Assembly (NCBI GenBank): GCA_027487485.1
Contig: JAIYDN010000101.1
Location: forward strand, 1-64,000
Length of the DNA: 64,000 nt
Source: Planctomycetaceae bacterium
GTDB taxonomy: Bacteria; Planctomycetota; Planctomycetia; Pirellulales; Pirellulaceae
Reading direction: 5' to 3'
Made by a program: the position numbers and the translations under genes. Positions 25,795 through 34,464 of this stretch are shown here, piece by piece (the first letter of the stretch is position 1; each line of letters opens with the position of its first letter). The notes under the pieces are model-generated. The model made no database searches. It was not told the DNA's origin and was given only the letters and a program-made list of their open reading frames with translations.

Positions 25795-26250
25795 TTACTT
25801 GGAGTTCTTCTTGACCAAATCAGGCCAATTCTTGACGGCTTTGGCCAAGTTTGCTGCATGGTCCTTGTCAAAGAGCTTCTTGATATCTGGATTCAAATTG
25901 ATATACAGTTTGCCATCGATGATTTGCCAAGTGTTGATGTCGATTGGAAACAACGCTCCGACCGAAACGCCGAAAGCACAGTAACCACCGAACTGTGGAG
26001 CATACTTGTCCGCGTCCTTTTCGAACTTGGCTTTGTTTTCCTTGCTGGCAAAGAAATAAACCGCGCCGTGGTGCTTGAAGCTGATTTCGGGATTGCCATT
26101 GACAGGCTTGCCTTCAGTAAAAAAAGCAACGCAGTCGTAGCCGTTAACAGCGATACCGCTTGCACCAGCGACATTGGTAATGTCTGCCGCAATCACGGTG
26201 CTGGTTGAAAATGCGAGCAGAGAGACTAAGGCGATTAATAACGATTTCAT
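25795..26250 (-). CDS. exported YHS-domain protein
   Basis: This encodes 151 residues from the ATG at 26250; AAGGAATC directly upstream supports it over 26367. Residues 1-22 are a signal peptide ending STVIAA. The mature part follows the common YHS pattern: GYDCVAFFTEGKPVNGNPEI, YFFASKENKAKFEKDADKYAP, GGYCAFGVSVGALFP, DGKLYINLNPDI. It is probably periplasmic. It is the third YHS protein within 9 kb and the only exported one. Confidence 0.88.
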   Translation of the reverse strand: MKSLLIALVSLLAFSTSTVIAADITNVAGASGIAVNGYDCVAFFTEGKPVNGNPEISFKHHGAVYFFASKENKAKFEKDADKYAPQFGGYCAFGVSVGALFPIDINTWQIIDGKLYINLNPDIKKLFDKDHAANLAKAVKNWPDLVKKNSK

Positions 26251-26925
26251 TTTTGATTCCTTGGAAAGTTTCGAACTAATACTAGTAACATGTTGTTTTC
26301 GAGTTGGCATCGGCAATTTTTTGTCGCGGTCCTTAGAACGAGACGGTAACGTGAACGTTTCGTTCACTTGATCAAGTAAAGCGGCAACGTCGCATTCGCA
26401 TTTTTTTCCCGCGTTTCCTAGAGCCGCTCTAGAAAGTCGGGAAGGACTTTTCGAGTCACATGAGTACCTCCTTTTTAGTCGAGTTTAAGTATCGTGTTTC
26501 GCTGACCACCGGTTCCGAGATTTGTGTGATTGCTTTTGGTTGGGCCAACTCATCACCGGCAATTTTGACCTGGCATTGCGACTCAGAACGAGCATTTTGA
26601 ATACTCCTTGAGTTGGAATGCTGCGGCAATCGGATGTCTTTCATTCCGCCGCGCGATCAACATTATTTTCAAAATCAGCAAAGCCAGAACAACTTTGGTC
26701 AAGCCAGCAAGTGAAATAGAGACGAACTGTTACTCGTCGTCATCGAACTTTTGGGATAGAGATTCCTCATCGGTTCGGTACATGATGCACCGCTTGCGAT
26801 GGATGACAATAGAAGGCGCCAAAACGAGAATCTGAACAAATTCGAAGCAAGCCGTGTTCTTGCCTCTGCGGTTCTCGTCGCTTGGCTTGTGTCGATTTCT
26901 TTTCTGTTTGTTTGAGGAAAATCCA
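26251..26925. other. long stretch without a supported gene
   Basis: A near-palindrome CTAGAGC-C-GCTCTAG lies at 26418-26432. On the minus strand a perfect ribosome site (AAAAAGGAGGT, about 26468-26478) is followed by ATG and at once TGA; in another frame a GTG opens a 13-codon peptide. This looks like the stub of a lost gene. Other frames carry no motif. The last about 80 bases should hold the promoter of the next YHS gene. Confidence 0.4.
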
Positions 26926-27315
26926 ATGAAGACGGTTGATCAAAAAGTAGCGAATGGAGGCTACAGCCTTGTGTCTTACTTCGCGAAAGGAATTGCAGAG
27001 CCTGGGAAACCGGAGTTCCAGGTAGTATATGAAGACAAGATTTATTACTTCGCTTCCGCCGAGCAAATGGCCGTGTTCGAAGCAGCGCCGGAGGCATTCT
27101 TGCCGATCTTTGGCGAAGAATGCGCTTTTGGCCATTCTATCGAAAAGGAATTCCCTACGGATCCAACAAACTTCAAGATCGTGGACGGTGAACTACTGCT
27201 GTTCCTAAAGAACAGCGAGATCGATGCGAAAGTCCTCTGGGAGAAAGAAGGCGATAGCGTCTGCATGGTGAAGGCGAAAAATCATTTTCATGCCACGAAT
27301 GCAGATATTGCTTAA
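26926..27315 (+). CDS. YHS-domain protein (cytosolic form 2)
   Basis: This encodes 129 residues from the ATG at 26926, with GAGGAAAATCCA just upstream, so the longer frame from 26854 is rejected. It shares CAFGHSIEKEFP, a LLLFLKN segment and LWEKEGD with the YHS protein at 18077-18457. It has no signal peptide. The two cytosolic copies are more like each other than like the exported one, pointing to a duplication. Confidence 0.85.
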   Translation: MKTVDQKVANGGYSLVSYFAKGIAEPGKPEFQVVYEDKIYYFASAEQMAVFEAAPEAFLPIFGEECAFGHSIEKEFPTDPTNFKIVDGELLLFLKNSEIDAKVLWEKEGDSVCMVKAKNHFHATNADIA

Positions 27316-27461
27316 CCCCAAGATCGATCAATAAACCAGGGAAAATCCTAAATCGGCGTTGCATTCAGTGCTGCCGCGGCACGTTCCCACAAACGGGCTC
27401 AAACCTTTTTGCTTATCTCAATTACGTTTTTAACAATCTCAATTACAGAAGTGAAGTTAAC

Positions 27462-28079
27462 ATGAAAATTTGGACAATTATTGGATGTGTATCTTGCGTG
27501 TGCGTCAGTGGATTTGTTTATTCGCAGGCTCCGGGGAAACCAACCGAAGCTAAACCCGTTATGAAAGCCAATGCTGAAGCGGCAGTCTTTGACAAAGATG
27601 GATCGTTGCTTCGACCCAAGGGATACCGCCGATGGATCTTTATTGGGACCCCATTAACACCCAACGACATGAACGCTGGCCACGCAGCGTTTCCAGAATT
27701 CCACAATGTCTACATCGATCCAGCAAGCTACGATGAGTATTTGAAGACGGGAAACTTCCGCGACGGTGCCATCATTGTCAAAGAGCTGGTTTCCGTTGGA
27801 AGCAAGAGCGCCAGTAGTGGCAAAGGTTACTTCGAAGGTGAATTCATTGGGCTCGAAGCATCGGTGAAGTCGAAAAAGCACGCACCAAAGGAACCGGGAA
27901 ATTGGGCTTACTACCGATTCACGACCGAAGAGGGTAAACCCCTCTTGGATTCGGCCAAATTACAACCTTCTGCGAACTGCAACTCCTGCCATACTGGTGC
28001 CGCCGATGACTATGTATTCACCGAGTATTACCCAGTGCTTCGAGCAGCAAAGGGTAAGGGAATAGATCCAGATAAATAG
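27462..28079 (+). CDS. cytochrome P460 family protein, exported
   Basis: This encodes 205 residues. A signal peptide covers about residues 1-22. The middle part YRRWIFIGTPLTPNDMNAG and VYIDPASYDEYLKTG is typical of the P460 fold. The heme motif CNSCH is near residue 174, followed by AADDYVFTEYYPVL. P460 proteins bind a modified c-type heme and act on hydroxylamine, NO or peroxide-type molecules. It is alone on the strand and ends at a clear terminator. Confidence 0.9.
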   Translation: MKIWTIIGCVSCVCVSGFVYSQAPGKPTEAKPVMKANAEAAVFDKDGSLLRPKGYRRWIFIGTPLTPNDMNAGHAAFPEFHNVYIDPASYDEYLKTGNFRDGAIIVKELVSVGSKSASSGKGYFEGEFIGLEASVKSKKHAPKEPGNWAYYRFTTEEGKPLLDSAKLQPSANCNSCHTGAADDYVFTEYYPVLRAAKGKGIDPDK

Positions 28080-28125
28080 GCGGCGCAGAGCAGGTGCGAC
28101 TCATTGGTTCACTCCGGCCAGGGGT

Positions 28126-28160
28126 GACCAGCCCGCCAAAATGTGCTAGCTGGTCGTTTT
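28126..28160 (+). terminator. intrinsic-type terminator after cytochrome P460
   Basis: GACCAGC and GCTGGTC form a 7-bp stem around a 16-base loop, followed by GTTTT. It lies about 45 bases past the P460 stop. Confidence 0.7.
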
Positions 28161-28259
28161 GTGTGACGACTTGTTGCGTGACAGCGGACGCTACTCTATG
28201 ATCGAGTGGTGTTCAGCAGTCCGGTTTTTTTTCGTCCGATACCACTGTTAAAGAATGGA

Positions 28260-28913
28260 ATGGATTCAGTTTCCACGATCACCACTGACAAAACGATCCG
28301 AGTTCTGCTCGCGGACGATCATGCAATCGTCCGCGAGGGGATGCGTTCATTGGTTTCGCAAGTCGCAAAGTTTGAAGTCGTTGGCTTAGCAGCCGATGGA
28401 AATGAAGCGATCAATCTCTACGATCGACTGAATCCGGATGTGGTGCTTCTGGACTTGCAAATGCCGATTTTGAATGGTCACGCGGTGCTCGAAGTTCTTT
28501 CCAATCGAAATCCAAAACCTAAGATTATCGTTATAACGACATTTCAAGGGGATGAAGACCTGCGACGAGCGGTCCGTGCTGGAGCGATGGGATATCTGTT
28601 GAAAGATGCCTCCATTGAACTCATTTGCGAAACGATTTGCAAAGTCTACGAGGGCATCCCAGTTTTCGAATCGACACAGATCATGTCGTTAACAAAGTCC
28701 CTTGGCAAACCGCACCTAACGGAGCGAGAGCAATTGGTTCTTCAGTTAATCGCTCAAGGTCTTTGCAACAAGCAAATCGGCTCCAAGCTACACATTAGTG
28801 CAGGAACGGTCAAAACGCATGTCCACGCCGTCATGACCAAACTCGAAGCATCAAGCCGAACGGAAGCGGTCATCATAGGAGCAGAACGAGGCTTGGTTCG
28901 AATCCGTCAATAA
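28260..28913 (+). CDS. NarL/LuxR-family response regulator
   Basis: This encodes 217 residues from the ATG at 28260. The receiver domain has VLLADDHA (acidic pair) and the phosphorylated Asp65 in LLDLQMP; Lys in GYLLKDAS completes the site. The LuxR-type helix-turn-helix lies at about 154-204 (LTEREQLVLQLIAQGLCNKQIG ... TVKTHVHAVMTKL). It is the probable partner of the NarL-type kinase at 20072, although P460, YHS and other genes lie between. No kinase is adjacent. Confidence 0.92.
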   Translation: MDSVSTITTDKTIRVLLADDHAIVREGMRSLVSQVAKFEVVGLAADGNEAINLYDRLNPDVVLLDLQMPILNGHAVLEVLSNRNPKPKIIVITTFQGDEDLRRAVRAGAMGYLLKDASIELICETICKVYEGIPVFESTQIMSLTKSLGKPHLTEREQLVLQLIAQGLCNKQIGSKLHISAGTVKTHVHAVMTKLEASSRTEAVIIGAERGLVRIRQ

Positions 28914-29066
28914 CTTTCGGTTTTTCGCGCTAGCCGATCCCGCGTTGAAAATCATCGGCTCTGGCTCAACAAGACATGAATCGGCGGATTTGATCTGTAG
29001 CTCGCCCTGGTCGAAATTTAAAACGATGGACTGAATATCGATTCGATTGCGAATGGTTTCGAGCAT
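28851..29066 (-). CDS. possible small protein downstream of the kinase
   Basis: A minus-strand frame of 71 residues (MLETIRNRIDIQSIVLNFDQ...) begins shortly after the kinase stop and overlaps the 3' end of the response regulator gene by 63 bases, antisense. Residue composition is protein-like but I recognise no family. An in-frame TTG at 29099 would overlap the kinase stop. It may instead be spurious. Confidence 0.25.
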   Translation of the reverse strand: MLETIRNRIDIQSIVLNFDQGELQIKSADSCLVEPEPMIFNAGSASAKNRKLLTDSNQASFCSYDDRFRSA

Positions 29067-29088
29067 CGAATAGTCCGATACCGGTTTC

Positions 29089-30105
29089 TTAAGCAGCAAC
29101 CGGTCTCCCCGTCAGCCAATTGTCGAGATCATCAGCAATCGCATTCGCGGACTCATAGCGAAGAGCAAGATCTTTCTTAATGCACTTCAAGCAGATGCGG
29201 CACAGTTCCGCTGCGATCAATTTGTTTCTTATCGAGGGAGGGACAGGATCGCTCTCACAGATCATTTTCATCAATTCCAACGCGTGTTCCGCAAAAAAGG
29301 GAGGGCGGCCCGTCATTGCCGCGTAGAGTGTGGCACCTACTCCCCAGACATCCGTTGCGACGGTAGGCGGCATCCCTTCGACCGATTCGGGCGGCATGTA
29401 CTGGGGGGTACCAGCGAATCCCATTCGATTCCGAAACCTACTGCCCTCGGTCGCATTAGCCAATCCAAAATCGGCTACAAATGGATTCAAGGTGCCATCG
29501 GCTTTCACTTCAATGAGAATATTGCTAGGCTTTATGTCTCGATGCAGAACACCCCGTTGATGTGCAAAGTGAACTGCGCGGGCGACGCAAGACATCAAGC
29601 TCGCGGCTTGTTTCGGATCACTTTGAATGGTTTCCAATCGTTCGGCGAGAGTACCGCCTGGGAAGAATCTCATTGTAAAGTAAGGACGCCCGGCAAACTC
29701 ACCTACGGAGTAGAGTGGAACGATGTTCGGATGTTCGAGCTGAGCGACCGCTTTGGCTTCCAGCTTCAGGCGACGTGCATCGTGACGCACGGCAGCTGGG
29801 TCGGCCAATAGTTTCAAAGCTACTGTTCGGCTTGCCTTTTCGTCTACAGCCTCCCATACACGTCCCATCCCGCCTGTCCCAAGCACTCGAACAAGTCGAA
29901 AGCCTGGCGGATCGGCGGTCACTCGCGAATTACCAAACTTCAAGGCATTCAAATCTGAGAAGAATTCCGCGAGGATTGGATATCGCTTCAACCATAGTTT
30001 TTGATCGAGCGGCTTGCCAAGTTCTTCAGCTTCTAAGTACGCCTCTACGGCCACGTCGAGACTGTTGGGAGTAAATTCAATTTCCACGACGAAAAACCTA
30101 TTCAA
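29089..30105 (-). CDS. Ser/Thr protein kinase, soluble
   Basis: This encodes up to 338 residues. There is no ATG; the start is TTG at 30105 or GTG at 30087. Residues 15-60 form the short acidic lead common before planctomycete kinases. Kinase motifs: GTGGMGRVWEA, VALKLL, HRDIKPSN, DFGLA and the APE-equivalent MPPES. The protein ends at once after the kinase domain, with no membrane span and no sensor part, unlike most planctomycete relatives. It is convergent with the response regulator. Confidence 0.85.
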   Translation of the reverse strand: MNRFFVVEIEFTPNSLDVAVEAYLEAEELGKPLDQKLWLKRYPILAEFFSDLNALKFGNSRVTADPPGFRLVRVLGTGGMGRVWEAVDEKASRTVALKLLADPAAVRHDARRLKLEAKAVAQLEHPNIVPLYSVGEFAGRPYFTMRFFPGGTLAERLETIQSDPKQAASLMSCVARAVHFAHQRGVLHRDIKPSNILIEVKADGTLNPFVADFGLANATEGSRFRNRMGFAGTPQYMPPESVEGMPPTVATDVWGVGATLYAAMTGRPPFFAEHALELMKMICESDPVPPSIRNKLIAAELCRICLKCIKKDLALRYESANAIADDLDNWLTGRPVAA

Positions 30106-30300
30106 GCCGACAATTGGGATAGGATTGGTCGATCGTTAAGCGTCGCTCTGCGACCAATCTGAACGAATGCATCCGAGTTTTCGAATCGCAACTTGCATCG
30201 AGCACAGCCTAGCAAGCGAGCGGTTCCTCGATTTGCCAATCTCCGCAATGCTTGACAGATTCTGAGATTTGCTTGCCCAGTGGCGCGTTTGCCTGTCAAA

Positions 30301-30531
30301 CTAGAAGTTATGAATTAGATAGTCGACGTTCTCTAGCTTGCGGAAGCTCATGTTGGTTCCGAATTCATTGAGCATACAAACGCCCTCGGTTCGTACCCGT
30401 CCAGAGACAATGACTTGCGTTTGGTCGCCGCCTTCATTGAACTCCTTGCCTACCGTCGGAGCGGTTTCGATGCGTCCGATAGCCTCTCCCCTTTCAATGT
30501 CCGTAAGAACAACAATCGCAACTTTCGACAT
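30301..30531 (-). CDS. short DsrE-like protein, possibly truncated
   Basis: This encodes 76 residues. The opening MSKVAIVVLTDIERGEAIGR then VGKEFNEGGDQTQVIVSG follows the first half of DsrE-type sulfur-relay or redox proteins. The second half of that fold (with its Cys region) is not found in any frame downstream. It is either a shortened family member or the N-terminal remnant of one. Confidence 0.45.
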   Translation of the reverse strand: MSKVAIVVLTDIERGEAIGRIETAPTVGKEFNEGGDQTQVIVSGRVRTEGVCMLNEFGTNMSFRKLENVDYLIHNF

Positions 30532-30846
30532 CGATTTTTCCTGACTAAAGATAAAGATTTGAAGTCCCGTTACACAGGCATTTGGATGGGCACGTTTTGA
30601 GAAAATGCCATGCAGGCATCATTTGCAAGTCATCATGTAGCTTCGTGCACTCTCGTATCGTCGTGACCGAATCAGCCCGCCGATTGCAACTTCATGCACG
30701 TTCGACAAATCGATCTTCTTTTCCGGGGGCGTTATTGGCCCGGCTCAAGAATCGGCCCCTGTGGATACCAGTTTCCTAGGATCAGTGTATCCTCAGCGAT
30801 GCGGAGTCATCTTCCACGTTATTGCCATTTAATGACGGATTCTTGC
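30532..30846. other. stretch without a supported gene
   Basis: No frame shows a family feature. It lies between the DsrE-like gene start and the end of the AraC-type gene, both on the minus strand, and probably contains the promoter for the former. Confidence 0.35.
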
Positions 30847-31737
30847 TCAGCTTCGGAATTCGGCTGGCGTGAAGCCGACGATCCGTTTGAAATGCAAGTT
30901 GAGGTGACTCTGACTGGAGAATCCAACGGTCGCGGCGACGTTAACGAGCGGCATTCGGCCCTCGCGTATCAAGGCTTTGGCTCGCTCCACCCGCTGGACG
31001 ATCACATATTGGTGCGGAGCGAGACCGGTCGCTCGCTTGAACAACCGGGAGAAGTGAAATTCGCTCAGGAAAGCTACTGCCGCCAAGTCGGCTGTTGTAA
31101 TATCCCTGTTCAAGTTGTCATGGATGTAAGCTATTACCCGGTTCAATCGGTCGCGGGATAACACCGCCGACCTCTTCGGGCCTTTCGGTGGCCGGCCAGA
31201 GCGGGTCAGAAGGGTCACCAGCAGTGTGTTGAGTGCCGCGTCGGCGAACAGCGCGCCGTGGGGGTTGCTTTCGACCGCCTCGTCCCACATACGCAGGCTC
31301 AGCGCCTCGACGAGTGGGTCGCGGAAGAAGTCGTGACACTCGCCAAGATCGACGACCGGCCGACCGAAGGCTTGTTCGCTCAAGAACACCAGACGTGATT
31401 TCGGAATGCCGACGACGAGCGTCTCGCACGCCGCATGTTTCTCGTAATCGCAGGCCGTGTCCGTAGGGGCGACCATCATCATGCCGGCCGAGATCTGAAC
31501 CCTTTTTCGTCCGTTACCGAGGTCTATATCGGCCCAACAGTTCCCGGCGGTCGTACAGATCAAGGAGAAGTCCGGAAAAGGGGGGTCGGGGTAATGTCCC
31601 GGCGGTTGCTTGCCGCGTACCAGACCTACGCCATTGGAGGTGCGAACTTCCTCGATGAACGGTCTATATGGGCCTCGGGATAGCCAATCGGCGCAGTCAT
31701 CGTACCGCTCGTTTGAATTACCAGGATTGTCGGTCAT
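30847..31737 (-). CDS. AraC-family transcriptional regulator, GC-rich
   Basis: This encodes 296 residues. The N-terminal part (about 40-190) is a cupin-like ligand-binding domain of the AraC_binding_2/AraC_N kind (SAGMMMVAPTDTACDYEKH). The C-terminal DNA-binding domain has two helix-turn-helix units: DITTADLAAVAFLSEFHFSRLFKRATG and MPLVNVAATVGFSSQSHLNLHFKRIVGFTP. The gene is clearly GC-richer than its neighbours by eye (about 60%), a sign of recent transfer. The regulated gene is unknown; the cNMP-reductase fusion lies divergently 600 bases away. Confidence 0.92.
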   Translation of the reverse strand: MTDNPGNSNERYDDCADWLSRGPYRPFIEEVRTSNGVGLVRGKQPPGHYPDPPFPDFSLICTTAGNCWADIDLGNGRKRVQISAGMMMVAPTDTACDYEKHAACETLVVGIPKSRLVFLSEQAFGRPVVDLGECHDFFRDPLVEALSLRMWDEAVESNPHGALFADAALNTLLVTLLTRSGRPPKGPKRSAVLSRDRLNRVIAYIHDNLNRDITTADLAAVAFLSEFHFSRLFKRATGLAPHQYVIVQRVERAKALIREGRMPLVNVAATVGFSSQSHLNLHFKRIVGFTPAEFRS

Positions 31738-32336
31738 CGCTTCGCATCTGGAAGAAATTCGAGGATCGTCCCTTTGGACGTCTACCTAGAGGCGAAACAG
31801 GACTGTTTCAGATTACCACGCCGGGTGCCGGTTTGCAAACGTGAGCAGAAAAGGTGCGTTCGTCTCGCCTCCGGCACTTCGTCCTTCGTCTCGGCCGCCG
31901 CGGGGCGAACAATACCAGGTTCCGCGCCAGGTGGGGCTGCCAGTCATGGCGTCGCCTTTCAAAGCTTCTAAGCCCTATATCTTGATCGATGCAGAAGCAG
32001 TACAGCGGGATTGGCTTAGTACTCTAGTTAACCAAACCGCCGATGAACTCACATCGCAAAAGCCAAAACGATCACGCCCAAAGAGAGTCAAACGAGACGA
32101 TAACTGATAACCGCCTGGTTCGATTACTGGTCAATACGGACCGCTTTTGGAAGCCATCGGTGCCTCGACGCCGCTGGGCGCGACTTGGCAAGAAACACAT
32201 GAAGGTGGTCGGGGACCTTCACGTCGCGGGTAAGAAGTGATAGAACGCATCTCTACATGGCGATGACGTCGTTCCGTCGTGGTGATGAAAGCACTCACTT
32301 TCGATCGCTTTTCAGCCCGTTTATGGAGTTCGCAAA
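31738..32336. other. stretch without a supported gene
   Basis: A plus-strand frame from ATG 31946 would give a 54-residue, very basic peptide ending RPKRVKRDDN; there is no family match and I do not call it. The stretch should contain promoters for the divergent AraC-type gene and the fusion gene at 32337. Confidence 0.35.
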
Positions 32337-33980
32337 ATGATTGATTTGGTGTCGGTTGCTTTTCCAAACTTCGACGACCATCAGTTGTCCGTTGTTGCAG
32401 AATTTGGCGAGCTCGTTCAGTTCGCGCCAAATGATGTTTTGATCAATCAAGGCCGGAAAGGGTTCCCATTTTATGTGATCAAGTCTGGAACCGTCCGGAT
32501 CGTCGAAATTCGCAAAGAAAAGGAAGTCCTAATAGTCACGCACGGCCCCCGCGAGTTCACCGGCGATGTCGATATGTTGACGGGGCGTTCGGCTGTTATA
32601 TCCGCAATCGCCAATGAACCGGTGGAAGCTTACCAACTTTGCGTGGGTCGCCTGCGAAAGCTACTCAACGAATGCCCATCCGTCAGTGAAATGCTTCTGG
32701 AAGCATTTCAAGTACGCAGATCGCTGCTTGAGACATCCGACTTCGTTGGAGTCCGAATCATCGGACAAACCAATACCGCCGAGACGTCACGTCTCAGGGA
32801 GTTCCTTTACAAGAATCATGTCCCGCACACCTGCTATGAATCAACCAGCGACGAAGGACGCAAGCAACTGATGGAACTTGATGCGGTCGAGGCCGCACTA
32901 CCTGTCGTACACTGCAACGGCCATACTGTTGGTAATCCTTCGTTGTCGAAGCTGGCTGAATGCATCGGGATTTCGACCAACGTCGACGGCAAGTGTTTCG
33001 ATCTTGTCATCGTTGGCTCTGGACCTGCGGGTTTGGCTGCTGCGGTCTACGCGACTTCGGAAGGTATTGGCACCCTCGTGATCGACAGCGTCGGACCGGG
33101 AGGACAGGCAGGCAGCAGTTCGAAGATCGAGAACTTCATCGGCTTTCCATCGGGAATCAGTGGTAGTGAGCTTGCGAATCGTGGCTATTTGCAAGCTTTG
33201 AAATTCGGAGCCAAGTTCATCGCTCCCATCACGGTCAAGTCGATTGAAACGCAGCCTTCGGGCGAACACCATCTTGAGCTGAGTACAGGCCAAATGGCAT
33301 TCGCAAAATGTGTTCTTGTTGCATCCGGAGTGACTTATCGGCAACTTGGAATCGAGAACACACGAAAGTTCGAGGGGGCGGGCTTATACTATGCCGCGAC
33401 ATCAGTCGAGGCCCGTGTTTGCGAAGGATCTACGGCCGTGATCGTTGGCGGTGGCAATTCGGCTGGCCAAGCAGCCATGTTCCTGGCCGATTCATCGCGA
33501 GAAGTCAAAGTCTTGATTCGCGGCGAAGATCTTTGCAAAAGCATGTCTGCCTATCTTTGCGATCGAGTACTCCGGCACCCCAAAATCCAGGTTATCAAGA
33601 ACAGCGAAGTGACCGAGATTCACGGAAACCAATGCGTGGAAGCGATTACGTTTCACGATCATGCATCCAATTCGACGACTCGAATCGCCTGCAGTGCGCT
33701 CTTTTGTTTCATCGGCGCGCAGCCACACACTGCCTGGCTGCCGAACGGCGTGTTGCTGGACGACAAAGGCTACATTCTTACCGGTGCTGCTATTCCTAAA
33801 GCCCATTTAGGAGAGCACTGGAAACTCGATCGATCCCCTTGCGACCTAGAGACCACGATGCCTGGAATCTTGGCTGCGGGTGATGTCCGCTCTGGCTCTA
33901 CCAAGCGCTGCGGCTTCGCCGTCGGCGATGGTTCAATGGCGGTGACTTGCGTTCATCGATATCTAGCCAGTATCGCCTAG
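32337..33980 (+). CDS. cNMP-binding domain fused to thioredoxin reductase-like enzyme
   Basis: This encodes 547 residues in three parts. Residues about 15-130 are a cyclic-nucleotide-binding (Crp-like) beta-roll (VLINQGRKGFPFYVIKSGTV). Residues 135-212 are a glutaredoxin/thioredoxin-like insert without CxxC (LPVVHCNGHTVGNPSLS). Residues 220-547 are the FAD/NAD part: VIVGSGPAGLAAAVYA and VIVGGGNSAGQAAMFLA, and GILAAGDVR. Where thioredoxin reductase has its CxxC, this protein reads YYAATSVEA, so the usual redox cysteines are absent. Such fusions are known in many bacteria, but the electron acceptor is not. Confidence 0.9.
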   Translation: MIDLVSVAFPNFDDHQLSVVAEFGELVQFAPNDVLINQGRKGFPFYVIKSGTVRIVEIRKEKEVLIVTHGPREFTGDVDMLTGRSAVISAIANEPVEAYQLCVGRLRKLLNECPSVSEMLLEAFQVRRSLLETSDFVGVRIIGQTNTAETSRLREFLYKNHVPHTCYESTSDEGRKQLMELDAVEAALPVVHCNGHTVGNPSLSKLAECIGISTNVDGKCFDLVIVGSGPAGLAAAVYATSEGIGTLVIDSVGPGGQAGSSSKIENFIGFPSGISGSELANRGYLQALKFGAKFIAPITVKSIETQPSGEHHLELSTGQMAFAKCVLVASGVTYRQLGIENTRKFEGAGLYYAATSVEARVCEGSTAVIVGGGNSAGQAAMFLADSSREVKVLIRGEDLCKSMSAYLCDRVLRHPKIQVIKNSEVTEIHGNQCVEAITFHDHASNSTTRIACSALFCFIGAQPHTAWLPNGVLLDDKGYILTGAAIPKAHLGEHWKLDRSPCDLETTMPGILAAGDVRSGSTKRCGFAVGDGSMAVTCVHRYLASIA

Positions 33981-34281
33981 TTATGGAGTCAAAGTCGGAA
34001 CCTTGATTTACTGTCAGCTGGGAGCTGATACCTGCCGCTATCCACTGTCACACGTCGGTAACTCGATCACCGCTTTTCTTTCGATTCGAACAATGGAGCA
34101 AACTCGCTTTATCCCTTGATTTTTCAATGCAATTCGAATCCTTCAAATGCGGCCCCTGTTGTGGCAGCCCTCGTTCAACGCTGAGCAATAGGTTGATTAT
34201 GTTAACTCATCACATTAACATGCGTAACAGAATGCTCTCAGTTTCAGCGCGTGTCCTTCATGGACCACGCGGACTACGCCC
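33981..34281. other. stretch without a supported gene
   Basis: No coding frame with family features is present. It is probably partly the remains of the SDR gene whose start is at 34356, but I could not recognise SDR sequence past 34282 in any frame. Confidence 0.35.
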
Positions 34282-34356
34282 TCATAACAACGTCTTCACA
34301 AGTCCAAGGCCGATGCCGCTGGACGTGCCGGTAACAATAGCGGTTTTCTGATTCAT
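34282..34356 (-). pseudogene. N-terminal stub of an SDR gene
   Basis: From the ATG at 34356, with AGGAGTTTCT just upstream, 24 codons read MNQKTAIVTG then TSSGIGLGLVKTLL before TGA. TGTSSGIG is the cofactor-binding loop of short-chain dehydrogenases. Everything after it is lost. The stub is divergent from an HxlR-type regulator, the usual layout of a regulator and its SDR target. Confidence 0.8.
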
Positions 34357-34464
34357 AGAAACTCCTAGTGAGTGGCATGATGTACAAGTTGGTTCCGTGA
34401 ACCTACAACAGTATGCCAAGAATTTCCATGGAACAAGTACGCACCTTTTGGTAACATTTGGAAC

